A DNA stretch of 9,642 nt from Firmicutes bacterium UBA6132 (GCA_002435835.1 DIVM01000245.1:1-9642); one strand, 5' to 3'. Positions 1 to 7,598 are shown, counted from the first letter of the stretch. The notes: a model not told the origin generated them from the sequence alone. Program-made: numbers and translations.

Positions 1-829
1 TCAGCCAATATTTAATTTTATTTGCTAAATACACAGCTGATGTTACAAAAAAATTATATTTTCTCCTATAATGTTTATTGTAAAATAAAATCATTGCATT
101 ATAGAAATGATAAATAACAATTTTAGAAGATTTATGAAGACCGCTTTGACCTTTTAGATGAGTTATTACCGCATCTGCATAATATATCACCTTATATCCA
201 TTTTCTTTAACTCTGTAGCATAAGTCCAAATCTTCGCCATACATAAAAAAAGTCTCATCAAACCCTTCAATTTTTTCAAATAACTTTTTAGGAATGATTA
301 AAAACGCTCCTGATATACTATCAACTTCATTAATGGATGACTCATCAATGAAAGTTTGCCTATAAGCACCATATTTCTTTGAATTAGGATATCTTTTATC
401 CAATCCAATATAATAAAAAAATGCAGCGCTTGGTGTCGGAAATCCCCTTTTGCATCCATGATCCAACGTATCATCCATTAATACAATTTTAGCTCCAAGC
501 ACTCCTATGTTTTCATGTGTTTTCAAATAATAAATACATCTTATTAGACAATTATCATGAATTAATGTGTCTGAATTTAAAAACAATAAATATTTACCTT
601 TAGATGCTTTAGCGCCTATATTGCAAGCATGTCCAAACCCATTATTTTGAATATCATATAAAACATTTATTTTTTCTCCTGAATATGAGCATTGCTGCTT
701 TTTATCAGTAGAATTGTCTACAACAATAATTTCATATTCTAATCCATTTGTATTATTAACTATTGAATCTATAGTTTGGTGAGTTAAATCTCTCGTATTA
801 AAATTTACAATTATAATCGATAAATCCAT
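1..829 (-). CDS. Family 2 glycosyltransferase, rhamnosyltransferase-like (3' end outside window)
   Basis: This frame is open from an ATG at 829 to the window edge (276 residues, no stop reached), so the C-terminus is missing. It reads as a GT-A fold glycosyltransferase of the COG1216 type (WbbL/rhamnosyltransferase-like), which adds a sugar from a nucleotide donor to a lipid-linked glycan at the inner face of the membrane. Visible motifs are the N-terminal strand MDLSIIIVNFN, the nucleotide-binding VVDNS (about 36-40), the metal-binding LNSDT (85-89), SGAFLI (173-178) and the catalytic-region GEDLDLCYR (198-206). The start lies 2 nt after the stop of the upstream transferase gene, with AAAAGGAA inside the end of that gene as ribosome site, so the two are co-transcribed and probably translationally coupled. 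The family is clear from the motifs. The sugar donor is not; rhamnose is a guess from overall resemblance. Confidence 0.9.
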   Translation of the reverse strand, partial: MDLSIIIVNFNTRDLTHQTIDSIVNNTNGLEYEIIVVDNSTDKKQQCSYSGEKINVLYDIQNNGFGHACNIGAKASKGKYLLFLNSDTLIHDNCLIRCIYYLKTHENIGVLGAKIVLMDDTLDHGCKRGFPTPSAAFFYYIGLDKRYPNSKKYGAYRQTFIDESSINEVDSISGAFLIIPKKLFEKIEGFDETFFMYGEDLDLCYRVKENGYKVIYYADAVITHLKGQSGLHKSSKIVIYHFYNAMILFYNKHYRRKYNFFVTSAVYLANKIKYWL

Positions 830-831
830 AA

Positions 832-2223
832 CTATTCCTTTTCTCTAATACTGCATGTATATTCTGCAAATACATCATTTTCGTCAAAGCCTTCTGTACT
901 CTCTTCATTGCTTGGAGTAAATATATATTTGAAAGTCATTAGTAATATCTTTAAATCTAAAAGCAAAGAAAATTTTTCTATATACATCATATCCAACTTC
1001 AATTTATCATAAGCTGTTGTATTATATTTACCCATTATTTGAGCATAACCAGTTAATCCTGCTTTTACTTTGGTTCTGAATCCAAATTCAGGTATTTTTT
1101 CAATGTAAGTATCAGCAATTTCTGGGCGCTCTGGTCTTGGTCCAACCAAAGACATATCACCTTTCAATACATTGAATAACTGAGGTAATTCATCAAATCT
1201 AATTTTTCTTATTATTTTACCAATACCTGTTATCCTACAGTCATTTTTAGATGCCAGTTTAGGAATACCATTTTCTTCAGCATTTACTACCATACTTCTA
1301 AATTTGTATATTTCAAATACTTTATTATTAAGAGTTAGTCTATTTTGCTTAAATAGGATTGGTCCTCCATCACATAGCTTTATAGATGCTGCAACTAACA
1401 ACATAAATGGAGAAGAAAAAATTATTAATATTGATGAAATTATTATATCGATTATTCTCTTTAAAGTTTTTTGTTCATATGACATTCCGGTGTTTTTACT
1501 TAAAAAAAGTGGAGTATCAAATAAATGTATATCATCGGAACTGCCTATTATTATATCAGATATTTTAGGTGTAATATAAACAGACATCGATCTATTGTAA
1601 CATTCCTTCAAAATTCTATTTCTAATATAAGAATCAACATCATATATTATAATTGCATCATAATTTACTACTTCGCTCATAATAGTATCGATATCATAGT
1701 TAACATCTATAAGCTTACATATTTTATATTTATCCCATCTCTTGTTTATTTTTTTTATAAAAGTATTCACATTATCATTACCATATACTATAACGATGTT
1801 CATGGGTGGAAATATTTTAAAATACACTCTGTTAGAAGAGTATGCCCAAATCATTGTACATAAAATTTGAGCAAAGGTCATAATAACAAATTCAAATGGA
1901 TTTAATAGTCTTCTGTCCATTAAACTAACTTGAGCATAGGTAATTATATTCACAAATGCTAATGATAAAACTTGAGAGTATATAACGTCAGATACCCTAA
2001 AGTAACCGATCTTATATCCACCATATATATTTGAAAAAGTCATATATGTAATAGCATAAACTACAACCAACAAAATGAGCCCTTTATTGTAAAAAGGGCT
2101 ATATCTCATTTGATCATTATATACATAATTCCATGTTATAAAAAACAATAATGATTGTATAATAATGATTGTTGAAGTTATACATAAGCTTACTGTTCCT
2201 TTATACTTCTTTAACTCTTTCAT
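832..2223 (-). CDS. Polyprenyl-phosphate sugar-1-phosphate transferase (WbaP/WcaJ/CpsE family)
   Basis: Initiating enzyme of polysaccharide or glycan assembly. It transfers a hexose-1-phosphate from a UDP-sugar to undecaprenyl phosphate in the membrane. The 463 residues fit the usual EPS sugar transferase length. Four N-terminal membrane helices (about 11-31, 47-65, 80-98, 110-128) are followed by a Rossmann-like middle domain (about 140-240) and a C-terminal bacterial sugar transferase domain with its membrane hairpin (256-280). Diagnostic motifs are GGPILFKQNR (286-295), KFRSM (307-311), the catalytic Asp-Glu in FDELPQL (D344, E345), GPRPERPE (361-368) and KAGLTGYAQ (387-395). The gene lies 14 nt after the ligase/polymerase gene and 2 nt before the glycosyltransferase, all in one operon. 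The start has an AAGGG site about 6-10 nt upstream. Whether glucose or galactose is transferred cannot be read from the sequence. WsfP and WsaP of S-layer glycan loci belong to this same family. Confidence 0.95.
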   Translation of the reverse strand: MKELKKYKGTVSLCITSTIIIIQSLLFFITWNYVYNDQMRYSPFYNKGLILLVVVYAITYMTFSNIYGGYKIGYFRVSDVIYSQVLSLAFVNIITYAQVSLMDRRLLNPFEFVIMTFAQILCTMIWAYSSNRVYFKIFPPMNIVIVYGNDNVNTFIKKINKRWDKYKICKLIDVNYDIDTIMSEVVNYDAIIIYDVDSYIRNRILKECYNRSMSVYITPKISDIIIGSSDDIHLFDTPLFLSKNTGMSYEQKTLKRIIDIIISSILIIFSSPFMLLVAASIKLCDGGPILFKQNRLTLNNKVFEIYKFRSMVVNAEENGIPKLASKNDCRITGIGKIIRKIRFDELPQLFNVLKGDMSLVGPRPERPEIADTYIEKIPEFGFRTKVKAGLTGYAQIMGKYNTTAYDKLKLDMMYIEKFSLLLDLKILLMTFKYIFTPSNEESTEGFDENDVFAEYTCSIREKE

Positions 2224-2237
2224 ATTTTCAACCCTTA

Positions 2238-4076
2238 TTATTGTTTTTCTATATTAAGTTTGTTTTTCACTCTTAAATTTATACTTATTCCTAAGCCCAA
2301 TATCAACCAAAACAACGGTGCCACCGAAACAACATTATCATTGAACATCCCGGCAGCCAAATAACCAATTATAGAAATCATGCATGCTGCTCCAATTATT
2401 TCTTCAGAATTATTAAAAGCTACTTTGCTATATAACATTAAACTTGACACTACATATATTCCATACAATGCTAATAGTGCAATAAGTGAAATTACTCCAG
2501 TATTTACTGCGGTTTGCAAATACATATTATGAGGTTTATCCACAACGATATTAGCATCAACATCTATTAAATTAAGTTTTCCAATGAAATCATCCTGATT
2601 AAAAGCTATGGGATAATTATCTGGTCCAGCTCCAATAATTAAATAATTCTTAAGCATTGGTATGGTAGCTCCCCAAATATATCCTCTGTTAGAACCAATT
2701 CTTTCTAATCCTTTAAGAGGTTCAAAGAAAGGAGATGTTTTTTGCTCTGCTAATCTTCCTCCTGAACCTATTATTTTCACTCCTTCTTTTGCTACAAAAA
2801 ACTTTATAGTTTTTCCATATGCAACTACTGTAACTCCAGAGTATTCTTCAGGTATGATGACGTTGTAGTTACTGTACCTTTCATCATTAATTGTAATGCT
2901 ATTCTCATTTTTCGTTATTGACAATTCCATATTGTTTTCATCTAAAAAGAGAATTTTTCTGCCATCTATTTTGAAATTCAATGTTTCTCTATTTGTTTTA
3001 ATAGAAAACGAATCTTGTCCAAGTGCTATTTCTTCAAATTTCATACTGTTTTCATTTGAAACTTTTATATTACTTATTTCCTGACCAACATTTAATGTTT
3101 TTAGTCTGCTAAATATTGCACCATCTGATATGCTATTAAATCCGATAAATGCAACTATCAATACAGCCATAAATGAAACAGTAATTTTCCAATGCTTTAC
3201 CATCATCTTTCTGAAAAGCCACAATGCAAATAAAACTGATACCGCAACTCCGACATATCCTGCTCTTGAGTTACATCCTATCCATATAAATATCATTAAT
3301 AAAACTGCTATGCCAGATACCATTTTTTGTTTTTTAGTCTTTGAAATCAATAGAGCTGCTACCGCTAAAGGTAACATCAATCCAGCAAAACTTCCTACAA
3401 AGTTTGTATTAAATAATGTACCATATATTGTTTTTGGTCCAAAAGAAAAAGATAAGTCACTTACTTTGATATTGCTTGGAATAATAATGTTTTTTCCAAT
3501 ATCCGTCTTGAAAAAATCAAATCCAAAATATTGACTTATTCCTATTAAGCCTTCTGTGATCATAAGGAATAAAAATACTTTTATAAATAATGAAACATCC
3601 CTATCATTATTGACAAAATTAATTGCTAAGAATGTTATTATTACATAGCTTAATAATACTAAAATCCCTTGATACATGTCAACAAATCCCCACATGGCTG
3701 TGGAAGTATCTTTTGCGAATATGGTTGACAATACTGCGAATACTGCATAAATTCCAATTGGTATATAATAATGTTTTAAGCCCTTTAATGGCAGTTTTTT
3801 CTGATTGTATAAAGTGAAGTAAGATATGAATGCTATTGCTGTAAAAATTATTAGATATCTTGATTTATTGTAGCTAAAAAAATCTAAATATTGATTTTGA
3901 CCTGTCCAATATAAAAATTGCGTAGTTCCTGTTAAGTCGATATATTTACAACTCACTATCAGCGGTACAATACCTGCAATTAAAAGAAGTGGCAAAAAAT
4001 AGTATGACGATAGTTTCTTATTTTCAAAATCTATGACAACCGGTCTAATAGATTTTGTAGATATTTTTTCTTTCAT
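2238..4076 (-). CDS. O-antigen ligase/Wzy family membrane protein with a large soluble insert
   Basis: A 612-residue polytopic membrane protein with about 11-12 helices (for example near 26-43, 72-90, 104-119, 135-153, 162-180, 216-246, 253-267, 274-288, 298-314, 527-550, 558-577, 583-600). Family signals are GTLFNTNFVG (219-228, matching the usual G-T-x-x-N-P-N), CNSRAGYVG (268-276), the NRGYIWGA loop (463-470), GAGPDN (482-487) and KPHNMYLQ (514-521). Arg271, Arg464 and His516 fit the conserved outer-face Arg/His residues of WaaL-type enzymes, which transfer a lipid-linked glycan to an acceptor or polymerise repeats. Residues about 317-460 form a helix-free, probably beta-rich outer-face insert, longer than the usual loop. 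It is the first gene of the operon and follows its own promoter. The ATG at 4076 has GGGGGATGA just upstream. Ligase versus polymerase cannot be decided by sequence. The neighbouring S-layer gene makes a WsaB/WsfB-like protein-glycan ligase plausible. Confidence 0.88.
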   Translation of the reverse strand: MKEKISTKSIRPVVIDFENKKLSSYYFLPLLLIAGIVPLIVSCKYIDLTGTTQFLYWTGQNQYLDFFSYNKSRYLIIFTAIAFISYFTLYNQKKLPLKGLKHYYIPIGIYAVFAVLSTIFAKDTSTAMWGFVDMYQGILVLLSYVIITFLAINFVNNDRDVSLFIKVFLFLMITEGLIGISQYFGFDFFKTDIGKNIIIPSNIKVSDLSFSFGPKTIYGTLFNTNFVGSFAGLMLPLAVAALLISKTKKQKMVSGIAVLLMIFIWIGCNSRAGYVGVAVSVLFALWLFRKMMVKHWKITVSFMAVLIVAFIGFNSISDGAIFSRLKTLNVGQEISNIKVSNENSMKFEEIALGQDSFSIKTNRETLNFKIDGRKILFLDENNMELSITKNENSITINDERYSNYNVIIPEEYSGVTVVAYGKTIKFFVAKEGVKIIGSGGRLAEQKTSPFFEPLKGLERIGSNRGYIWGATIPMLKNYLIIGAGPDNYPIAFNQDDFIGKLNLIDVDANIVVDKPHNMYLQTAVNTGVISLIALLALYGIYVVSSLMLYSKVAFNNSEEIIGAACMISIIGYLAAGMFNDNVVSVAPLFWLILGLGISINLRVKNKLNIEKQ

Positions 4077-4136
4077 TTCATCCCCCGAAATTAAGCATAT
4101 TATGTATTATTTTGTATAAAATTACCATCATTTAGT

Positions 4137-4164
4137 ATTATAACATGATATTACACATTTGCAA
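4137..4164 (-). promoter_or_regulatory. Promoter of the glycan operon (sigma-A type, extended -10)
   Basis: On the minus strand TTGCAA (4164-4159) is followed after 16 nt by TATAAT (4142-4137), with TG at the extended -10 position (TGT before TATAAT). The predicted start of transcription is near 4130, giving a leader of about 50 nt before the ligase gene at 4076. It sits downstream of the S-layer terminator, so the glycan genes can be expressed independently of the S-layer gene. No hairpin resembling a riboswitch or attenuator was seen in the short leader. Confidence 0.7.
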
Positions 4165-4208
4165 ACATAAAAAATCAACAGAATTTCTTCAATTGTGTTT
4201 ACTAACAT

Positions 4209-4236
4209 AAAAAAACATCCCGAAGGATGTTTTTTT
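4209..4236 (-). terminator. Rho-independent terminator of the S-layer gene, UUCG tetraloop
   Basis: A perfect inverted repeat: seven A, CATCC, a 4-nt loop, GGATG, seven T. Read on the minus strand the loop is TTCG closed by C-G, the exceptionally stable UUCG tetraloop, and the hairpin runs directly into seven U. It begins about 10 nt after the S-layer stop codon at 4247. The A and T tracts are symmetric, so it could also stop transcription from the other side, but no plus-strand gene reaches it. Confidence 0.92.
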
Positions 4237-4246
4237 AGTTTCAATA

Positions 4247-6733
4247 TTATTTTGCTGCTAAAGCTGGTCCAGCTAAGTAAGTAACTTCGCCATCAACAAC
4301 TATTACTTTTATAGCATCTGTTTCATCTAAATCATATAAGTCAATGAATTCATATGAAGTAGTACCAGATTTAATATCTAACATAGTAGCATCAGCTGCT
4401 ATTGAATACCAAGAAGTTGTAGTACCTATAGTTAATTTAACCATATCATTAGATGCGCTTATTGCAACTACTGTAGCAGCTACTGGAGTAACTGGTGTAA
4501 TTGTAACTACAACACCACCGTCAAATTCAACTTCATAAGCTCCTGTTATTGCAGCACCTGAAGTATTTACAGGGAATGTAACGTCTCCATCAGTGTAAAC
4601 ATCTTGTTTTTCGCCGTTCATGTAAACAGTAGCAACTTGAATTTTATCACCATCACTATTTTTAGCAACAGTTACATCTGAAGAACTCTTAATAACAGCA
4701 ATTGTAGTATCTTCTGCTTCTGCATTTACATCAGCAGTAACTATAACTTCTAATTCTCCGTTATCATTGTATTCACCATAGAAATCAATTTCATCTTCTA
4801 AATCTTTTGCACTTACAACAGCAAAATCTTCACCTGTAGTTGCATCAAATATTATAGCTCCATCAGCTAATTTGAATGATGCCAATGTTGTATCAGCGTG
4901 AGATAATACTGAAGGAACAGTTTGAACAACTTCAATTGATTCAATTTGACCATCATCGTTTAAGCTGTATTTGATTAAATCGCCTTTGTTCAAAGTTACT
5001 TGTAATTCAAGAGTTGTTTCATCTGCAGATGTTGCAACTATTTCATTACCATCTTCATCTGTTGCAGCGTCTGTAACTGATGCATCATCTTCATCAATTT
5101 CTGTGAATACATCGTATATTACAACTTCATCATTTTGTGTAGCAAGTTTTAATGCTGGATAATCATCAATTTCATATAGAGCATCAAATCTTCCGTCGTT
5201 ATCTATACTTCCATCAGCAGCAGCAATTACAACTGCATAATCTGTAGGAGTTGCTGTTTCGCCATCGAAGTAAACTACTTTATTATCGTTATCTAAGTAG
5301 AAAGTTCCTTCATCGCCAAGTGCTAAAGAAGAAGCTGCAATACTACCAGCAGTTGAACTTACAGAGTATTTAGTTCCATCAACATAAACTGCATCAGAAG
5401 CTAATCTTGTAACTTTACCTTCTACTGTGCTACTTGAAACAACTAATTTAATTACTGAAGCATCTTTAGCTGTATAAGAAACTACAACATCATCTTCAGC
5501 GATATCTTCTAATGCACTTGCATCACCTGTAACTGTGATTTTGTCTAAATCAACATCACCATCTTCATCTACTGGTAAGCTAAATACATCTATCTTAGTT
5601 CTTCCTGTTTTATATTCATTATCAATTACAGCAACTTTTGTTTGTTGTACAACAACTATTCCTGTAACTTCAGCTGCATCAATTTTGTCATTATCATTTG
5701 TATCTTCTGCAGCAACAACGCTGATTGACTCATATTTAGGAGTGTTATCTGCTTTTAAGTCAGTCATGTCATAATCATCAACTTGTGCACCGTTATAGAA
5801 CATAGCTGTTGATGTAACTAATGGTAATTTAGTAACCGTTCCAGCTGCGTCTTTAATTGGAAGTTTGCTGTTATCAGCATATACAGTTGATGTTGTATCA
5901 ATTGTTCCTGTAACTACTAATGAATTTGAATCTTTAACGAATACAACTTCATCATCATCATTCATATATACTTCTAAGTTTTGATACATGTATTGAGCTA
6001 AATCAACAATGTTTCCAGCATATTTGTTGCTGTCTTTGTCAAGAGTAGCTGGTGTAACATCAAAATCATCATCAAGGTTAGCTATTTTGTCAATTAATAA
6101 TTGAACAACATCACCTTTCTTAACAACTGTTACATTGTTATCAGCATCAACTGTTACTTGTTCTACTTCTAATGCATTGAACATAGCTTGTGCTACTCCG
6201 CCTCTATCAGCTGCAGAAGTTGCCATTTTAACGTCATCAGTTAAACCTAAATCAATAGCTTTTACTTTGAAGTTTGTTGGCCAAGTTCCTTTTAAAGATG
6301 CATCAGTATATCCTAATGCTCTTACAACCATTGTATAAACTTCATCATAAGTTAATACTTGGTCTGGTTTGAAAGTTCCGTCTGGATAACCCTTAACTAA
6401 ACCTGTTCCGTTAGCTATTGCTACATATCCGTTTGACCAGTGATTTTGAGTGTCAGCAAAGTTTGCTTTTGCTCCTGCTACTAAGTCACCGTATCCAAGA
6501 GCTTCTACTAATAATTTAGCTAATTCTGCTCTTGTTATTGTTTTTGCTGGTCTAAATGTTGCATCTTCATAACCGCTAACTACATCTAATGCAACTAAAG
6601 CTTTAATTGCTTCTTCGTAATCATTACCAGCTATGTCTTTTAAAGCAGTTGTAGCTGGTGTAGCTGCAAAAGCCATGCTCATGCTTGACAAAATCATTGA
6701 TCCTGCCAAAACGAGTGATAATACTTTTTTCAT
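4247..6733 (-). CDS. S-layer protein with signal peptide and three SLH domains
   Basis: An 828-residue secreted surface protein. A signal peptide (MKKVLSLVLAG..., 1-23, likely cut after AFA) is followed by three SLH repeats: about 29-80 with TITRAE at 65-70, 92-142 with LTYDE at 127-131, and 150-192 with a degenerate ADRGG at 175-179. SLH trimers bind secondary cell-wall polysaccharide and hold the protein on the cell. The rest (about 200-828) is a long, very acidic Asp/Thr/Val-rich, beta-type region without cysteines, typical of lattice-forming S-layer proteins. It contains an EF-hand-like loop (344-355) and an Asp-rich near-copy (389-400). An in-frame ATG at 6790 extends the frame by 19 residues, but AGGAGG lies 7 nt before the 6733 ATG and the signal peptide begins there, so 6733 is chosen. 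The gene has its own strong promoter and terminator and looks less AT-rich than its neighbours, as expected for a highly expressed gene. The function of the C-terminal region is inferred from architecture only. Confidence 0.93.
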   Translation of the reverse strand: MKKVLSLVLAGSMILSSMSMAFAATPATTALKDIAGNDYEEAIKALVALDVVSGYEDATFRPAKTITRAELAKLLVEALGYGDLVAGAKANFADTQNHWSNGYVAIANGTGLVKGYPDGTFKPDQVLTYDEVYTMVVRALGYTDASLKGTWPTNFKVKAIDLGLTDDVKMATSAADRGGVAQAMFNALEVEQVTVDADNNVTVVKKGDVVQLLIDKIANLDDDFDVTPATLDKDSNKYAGNIVDLAQYMYQNLEVYMNDDDEVVFVKDSNSLVVTGTIDTTSTVYADNSKLPIKDAAGTVTKLPLVTSTAMFYNGAQVDDYDMTDLKADNTPKYESISVVAAEDTNDNDKIDAAEVTGIVVVQQTKVAVIDNEYKTGRTKIDVFSLPVDEDGDVDLDKITVTGDASALEDIAEDDVVVSYTAKDASVIKLVVSSSTVEGKVTRLASDAVYVDGTKYSVSSTAGSIAASSLALGDEGTFYLDNDNKVVYFDGETATPTDYAVVIAAADGSIDNDGRFDALYEIDDYPALKLATQNDEVVIYDVFTEIDEDDASVTDAATDEDGNEIVATSADETTLELQVTLNKGDLIKYSLNDDGQIESIEVVQTVPSVLSHADTTLASFKLADGAIIFDATTGEDFAVVSAKDLEDEIDFYGEYNDNGELEVIVTADVNAEAEDTTIAVIKSSSDVTVAKNSDGDKIQVATVYMNGEKQDVYTDGDVTFPVNTSGAAITGAYEVEFDGGVVVTITPVTPVAATVVAISASNDMVKLTIGTTTSWYSIAADATMLDIKSGTTSYEFIDLYDLDETDAIKVIVVDGEVTYLAGPALAAK

Positions 6734-6740
6734 TTTATTT

Positions 6741-6746
6741 CCTCCT
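6741..6746 (-). promoter_or_regulatory. Ribosome binding site of the S-layer gene
   Basis: AGGAGG on the minus strand, 7 nt before the ATG at 6733, is a full match to the anti-Shine-Dalgarno core. It decides the start against the upstream in-frame ATG at 6790, which lies close to the 5' end of the transcript and has no such site. Confidence 0.9.
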
Positions 6747-6812
6747 ATAATATTTGTTTGTGGGGTGATTTTAGGTCCCCGAACCTTCATTGTGTTAGCA
6801 CAACGCTATCCT

Positions 6813-6841
6813 ATTATAGCACCATGATTTGAGTTAGTCAA
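6813..6841 (-). promoter_or_regulatory. Strong near-consensus promoter of the S-layer gene
   Basis: TTGACT (6841-6836) and TATAAT (6818-6813) on the minus strand are separated by exactly 17 nt, with an extended -10 TGC directly before TATAAT. The predicted start of transcription is near 6806, giving a leader of about 72 nt before the S-layer ATG. This is the best promoter match in the window and fits the high output needed for an S-layer protein. Confidence 0.85.
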
Positions 6842-6851
6842 CATTTTACCA

Positions 6852-6880
6852 ATTATGTAATTTATTTGTAACATTAACAA
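6852..6880 (-). promoter_or_regulatory. Possible second, upstream promoter of the S-layer gene
   Basis: On the minus strand TTGTTA (6880-6875) and CATAAT (6857-6852) are 17 nt apart, about 39 nt upstream of the main promoter. Tandem promoters are common for S-layer genes, but in such AT-rich DNA a match of this quality can arise by chance. Confidence 0.3.
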
Positions 6881-6981
6881 TGAGTGCTAACTTTGTTATA
6901 TTTATAATATAACACATATTTTTTGGTTTTTTATTACAGAAATATTACATCTGCGTAACCCCTATGAACAATTTTAAATAC

Positions 6982-7004
6982 AAAAAAGAGAGGTTACCCT
7001 CTCT
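6982..7004 (-). terminator. Rho-independent terminator of the small membrane protein gene
   Basis: On the minus strand AGAGAGG, loop GTAA (a GNRA-type tetraloop), CCTCTCT, then a run of T (6986-6982). The 7-bp perfect stem starts about 18 nt after the stop codon at 7023 and separates this gene from the S-layer promoter region. Confidence 0.88.
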
Positions 7005-7022
7005 AAATATTATCATTTACTA

Positions 7023-7595
7023 CTATTCAACTTCTTCAAATCGAAACTCTTCCTGATCATCATAATTATAATAGGATTCTTTCTTTTTAAGCTTTTTATC
7101 TCTTTCTAATTCATCATACATTATTAAACACCCGACTACTACAAATGCAATTCCTATAATTATAACTACAGTATTTAAAGCGGCTTTCATATTTATAATA
7201 CAATATACTGAAAACAAAATTCCTATGAATGAAATAACAAGCATTATTTTATCAGAAAAGTCTTTTGTTCTTATGGCCTTATATATAATAGGAAGTGTTA
7301 AGAACAATATCACTGCTGCAATAATTAACATTAAAAGCTGTGGTTTAACAAAAACTAATACTGATCCAACAACACCAATCAAATGATTTATTTTTTCTTT
7401 TATATTTGAGTAATTATATGTCATTTTAAAGTTTAATAAGCAAAGTATAAATACTGCAACCATGGTTAAACGCATTACAAAATATCCTATGTAATTTGAT
7501 GCAAGTATAAACGTGATTCCTATTAGAGTTAAACATAGACTGATTATTTTTTTCCACTTAGTTTTTATATTTATATTACTAAAATCAGTAAACAT
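7023..7595 (-). CDS. Small six-helix membrane protein of unknown function
   Basis: A 190-residue integral membrane protein with about six hydrophobic segments (near 15-31, 37-55, 70-86, 87-105, 116-134, 140-159). A cytoplasmic-type tail (160-190) begins with a Lys/Asp/Glu stretch and ends in YYNYDD and an acidic EEFRFEEVE. The frame stays open back to an ATG at 7649. However, a consensus promoter covers 7621-7649, so that codon would not be in the message. The ATG at 7595 has AGGGGTGG just upstream and is chosen. The paired-helix layout with GIAFVVVGCLIMYDE near the end recalls the DUF308/HdeD family, but this is a weak resemblance and no function is assigned. The gene forms a single-gene transcription unit with its own promoter and terminator and is divergent from the peptidase gene. 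Confidence 0.82.
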   Translation of the reverse strand: MFTDFSNINIKTKWKKIISLCLTLIGITFILASNYIGYFVMRLTMVAVFILCLLNFKMTYNYSNIKEKINHLIGVVGSVLVFVKPQLLMLIIAAVILFLTLPIIYKAIRTKDFSDKIMLVISFIGILFSVYCIINMKAALNTVVIIIGIAFVVVGCLIMYDELERDKKLKKKESYYNYDDQEEFRFEEVE

Positions 7596-7598
7596 AAT

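Noticed and set aside
1304..1863. Plus-strand open frames opposite the sugar transferase gene
   Set aside because: They overlap a clearly recognised minus-strand gene, have low-complexity Ile/Tyr-rich translations and no translation signals.
2662..3817. Plus-strand open frames opposite the ligase/Wzy gene
   Set aside because: They are antisense shadows of a well-supported membrane protein, with no start signals or family resemblance.
4344..6338. Several plus-strand open frames across the S-layer gene, rich in Ser, Thr, Val and Ile
   Set aside because: They are antisense shadows of a biased, Asp/Val/Thr-rich coding sequence, without ribosome sites, promoters or recognisable protein features.
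6734..6790. N-terminal extension of the S-layer protein from the ATG at 6790
   Set aside because: There is no ribosome site before it, it lies about 16 nt from the predicted transcript start, and it would put 19 mostly polar residues before a perfectly good signal peptide that has its own AGGAGG.
6882..6890. GAGTGCTAA, identical to half of a CIRCE heat-shock operator
   Set aside because: A true CIRCE needs TTAGCACTC nine bases away. Neither flank at that spacing matches, so it is not called as an HrcA operator; the wider-spaced inverted repeat is listed separately as a finding.
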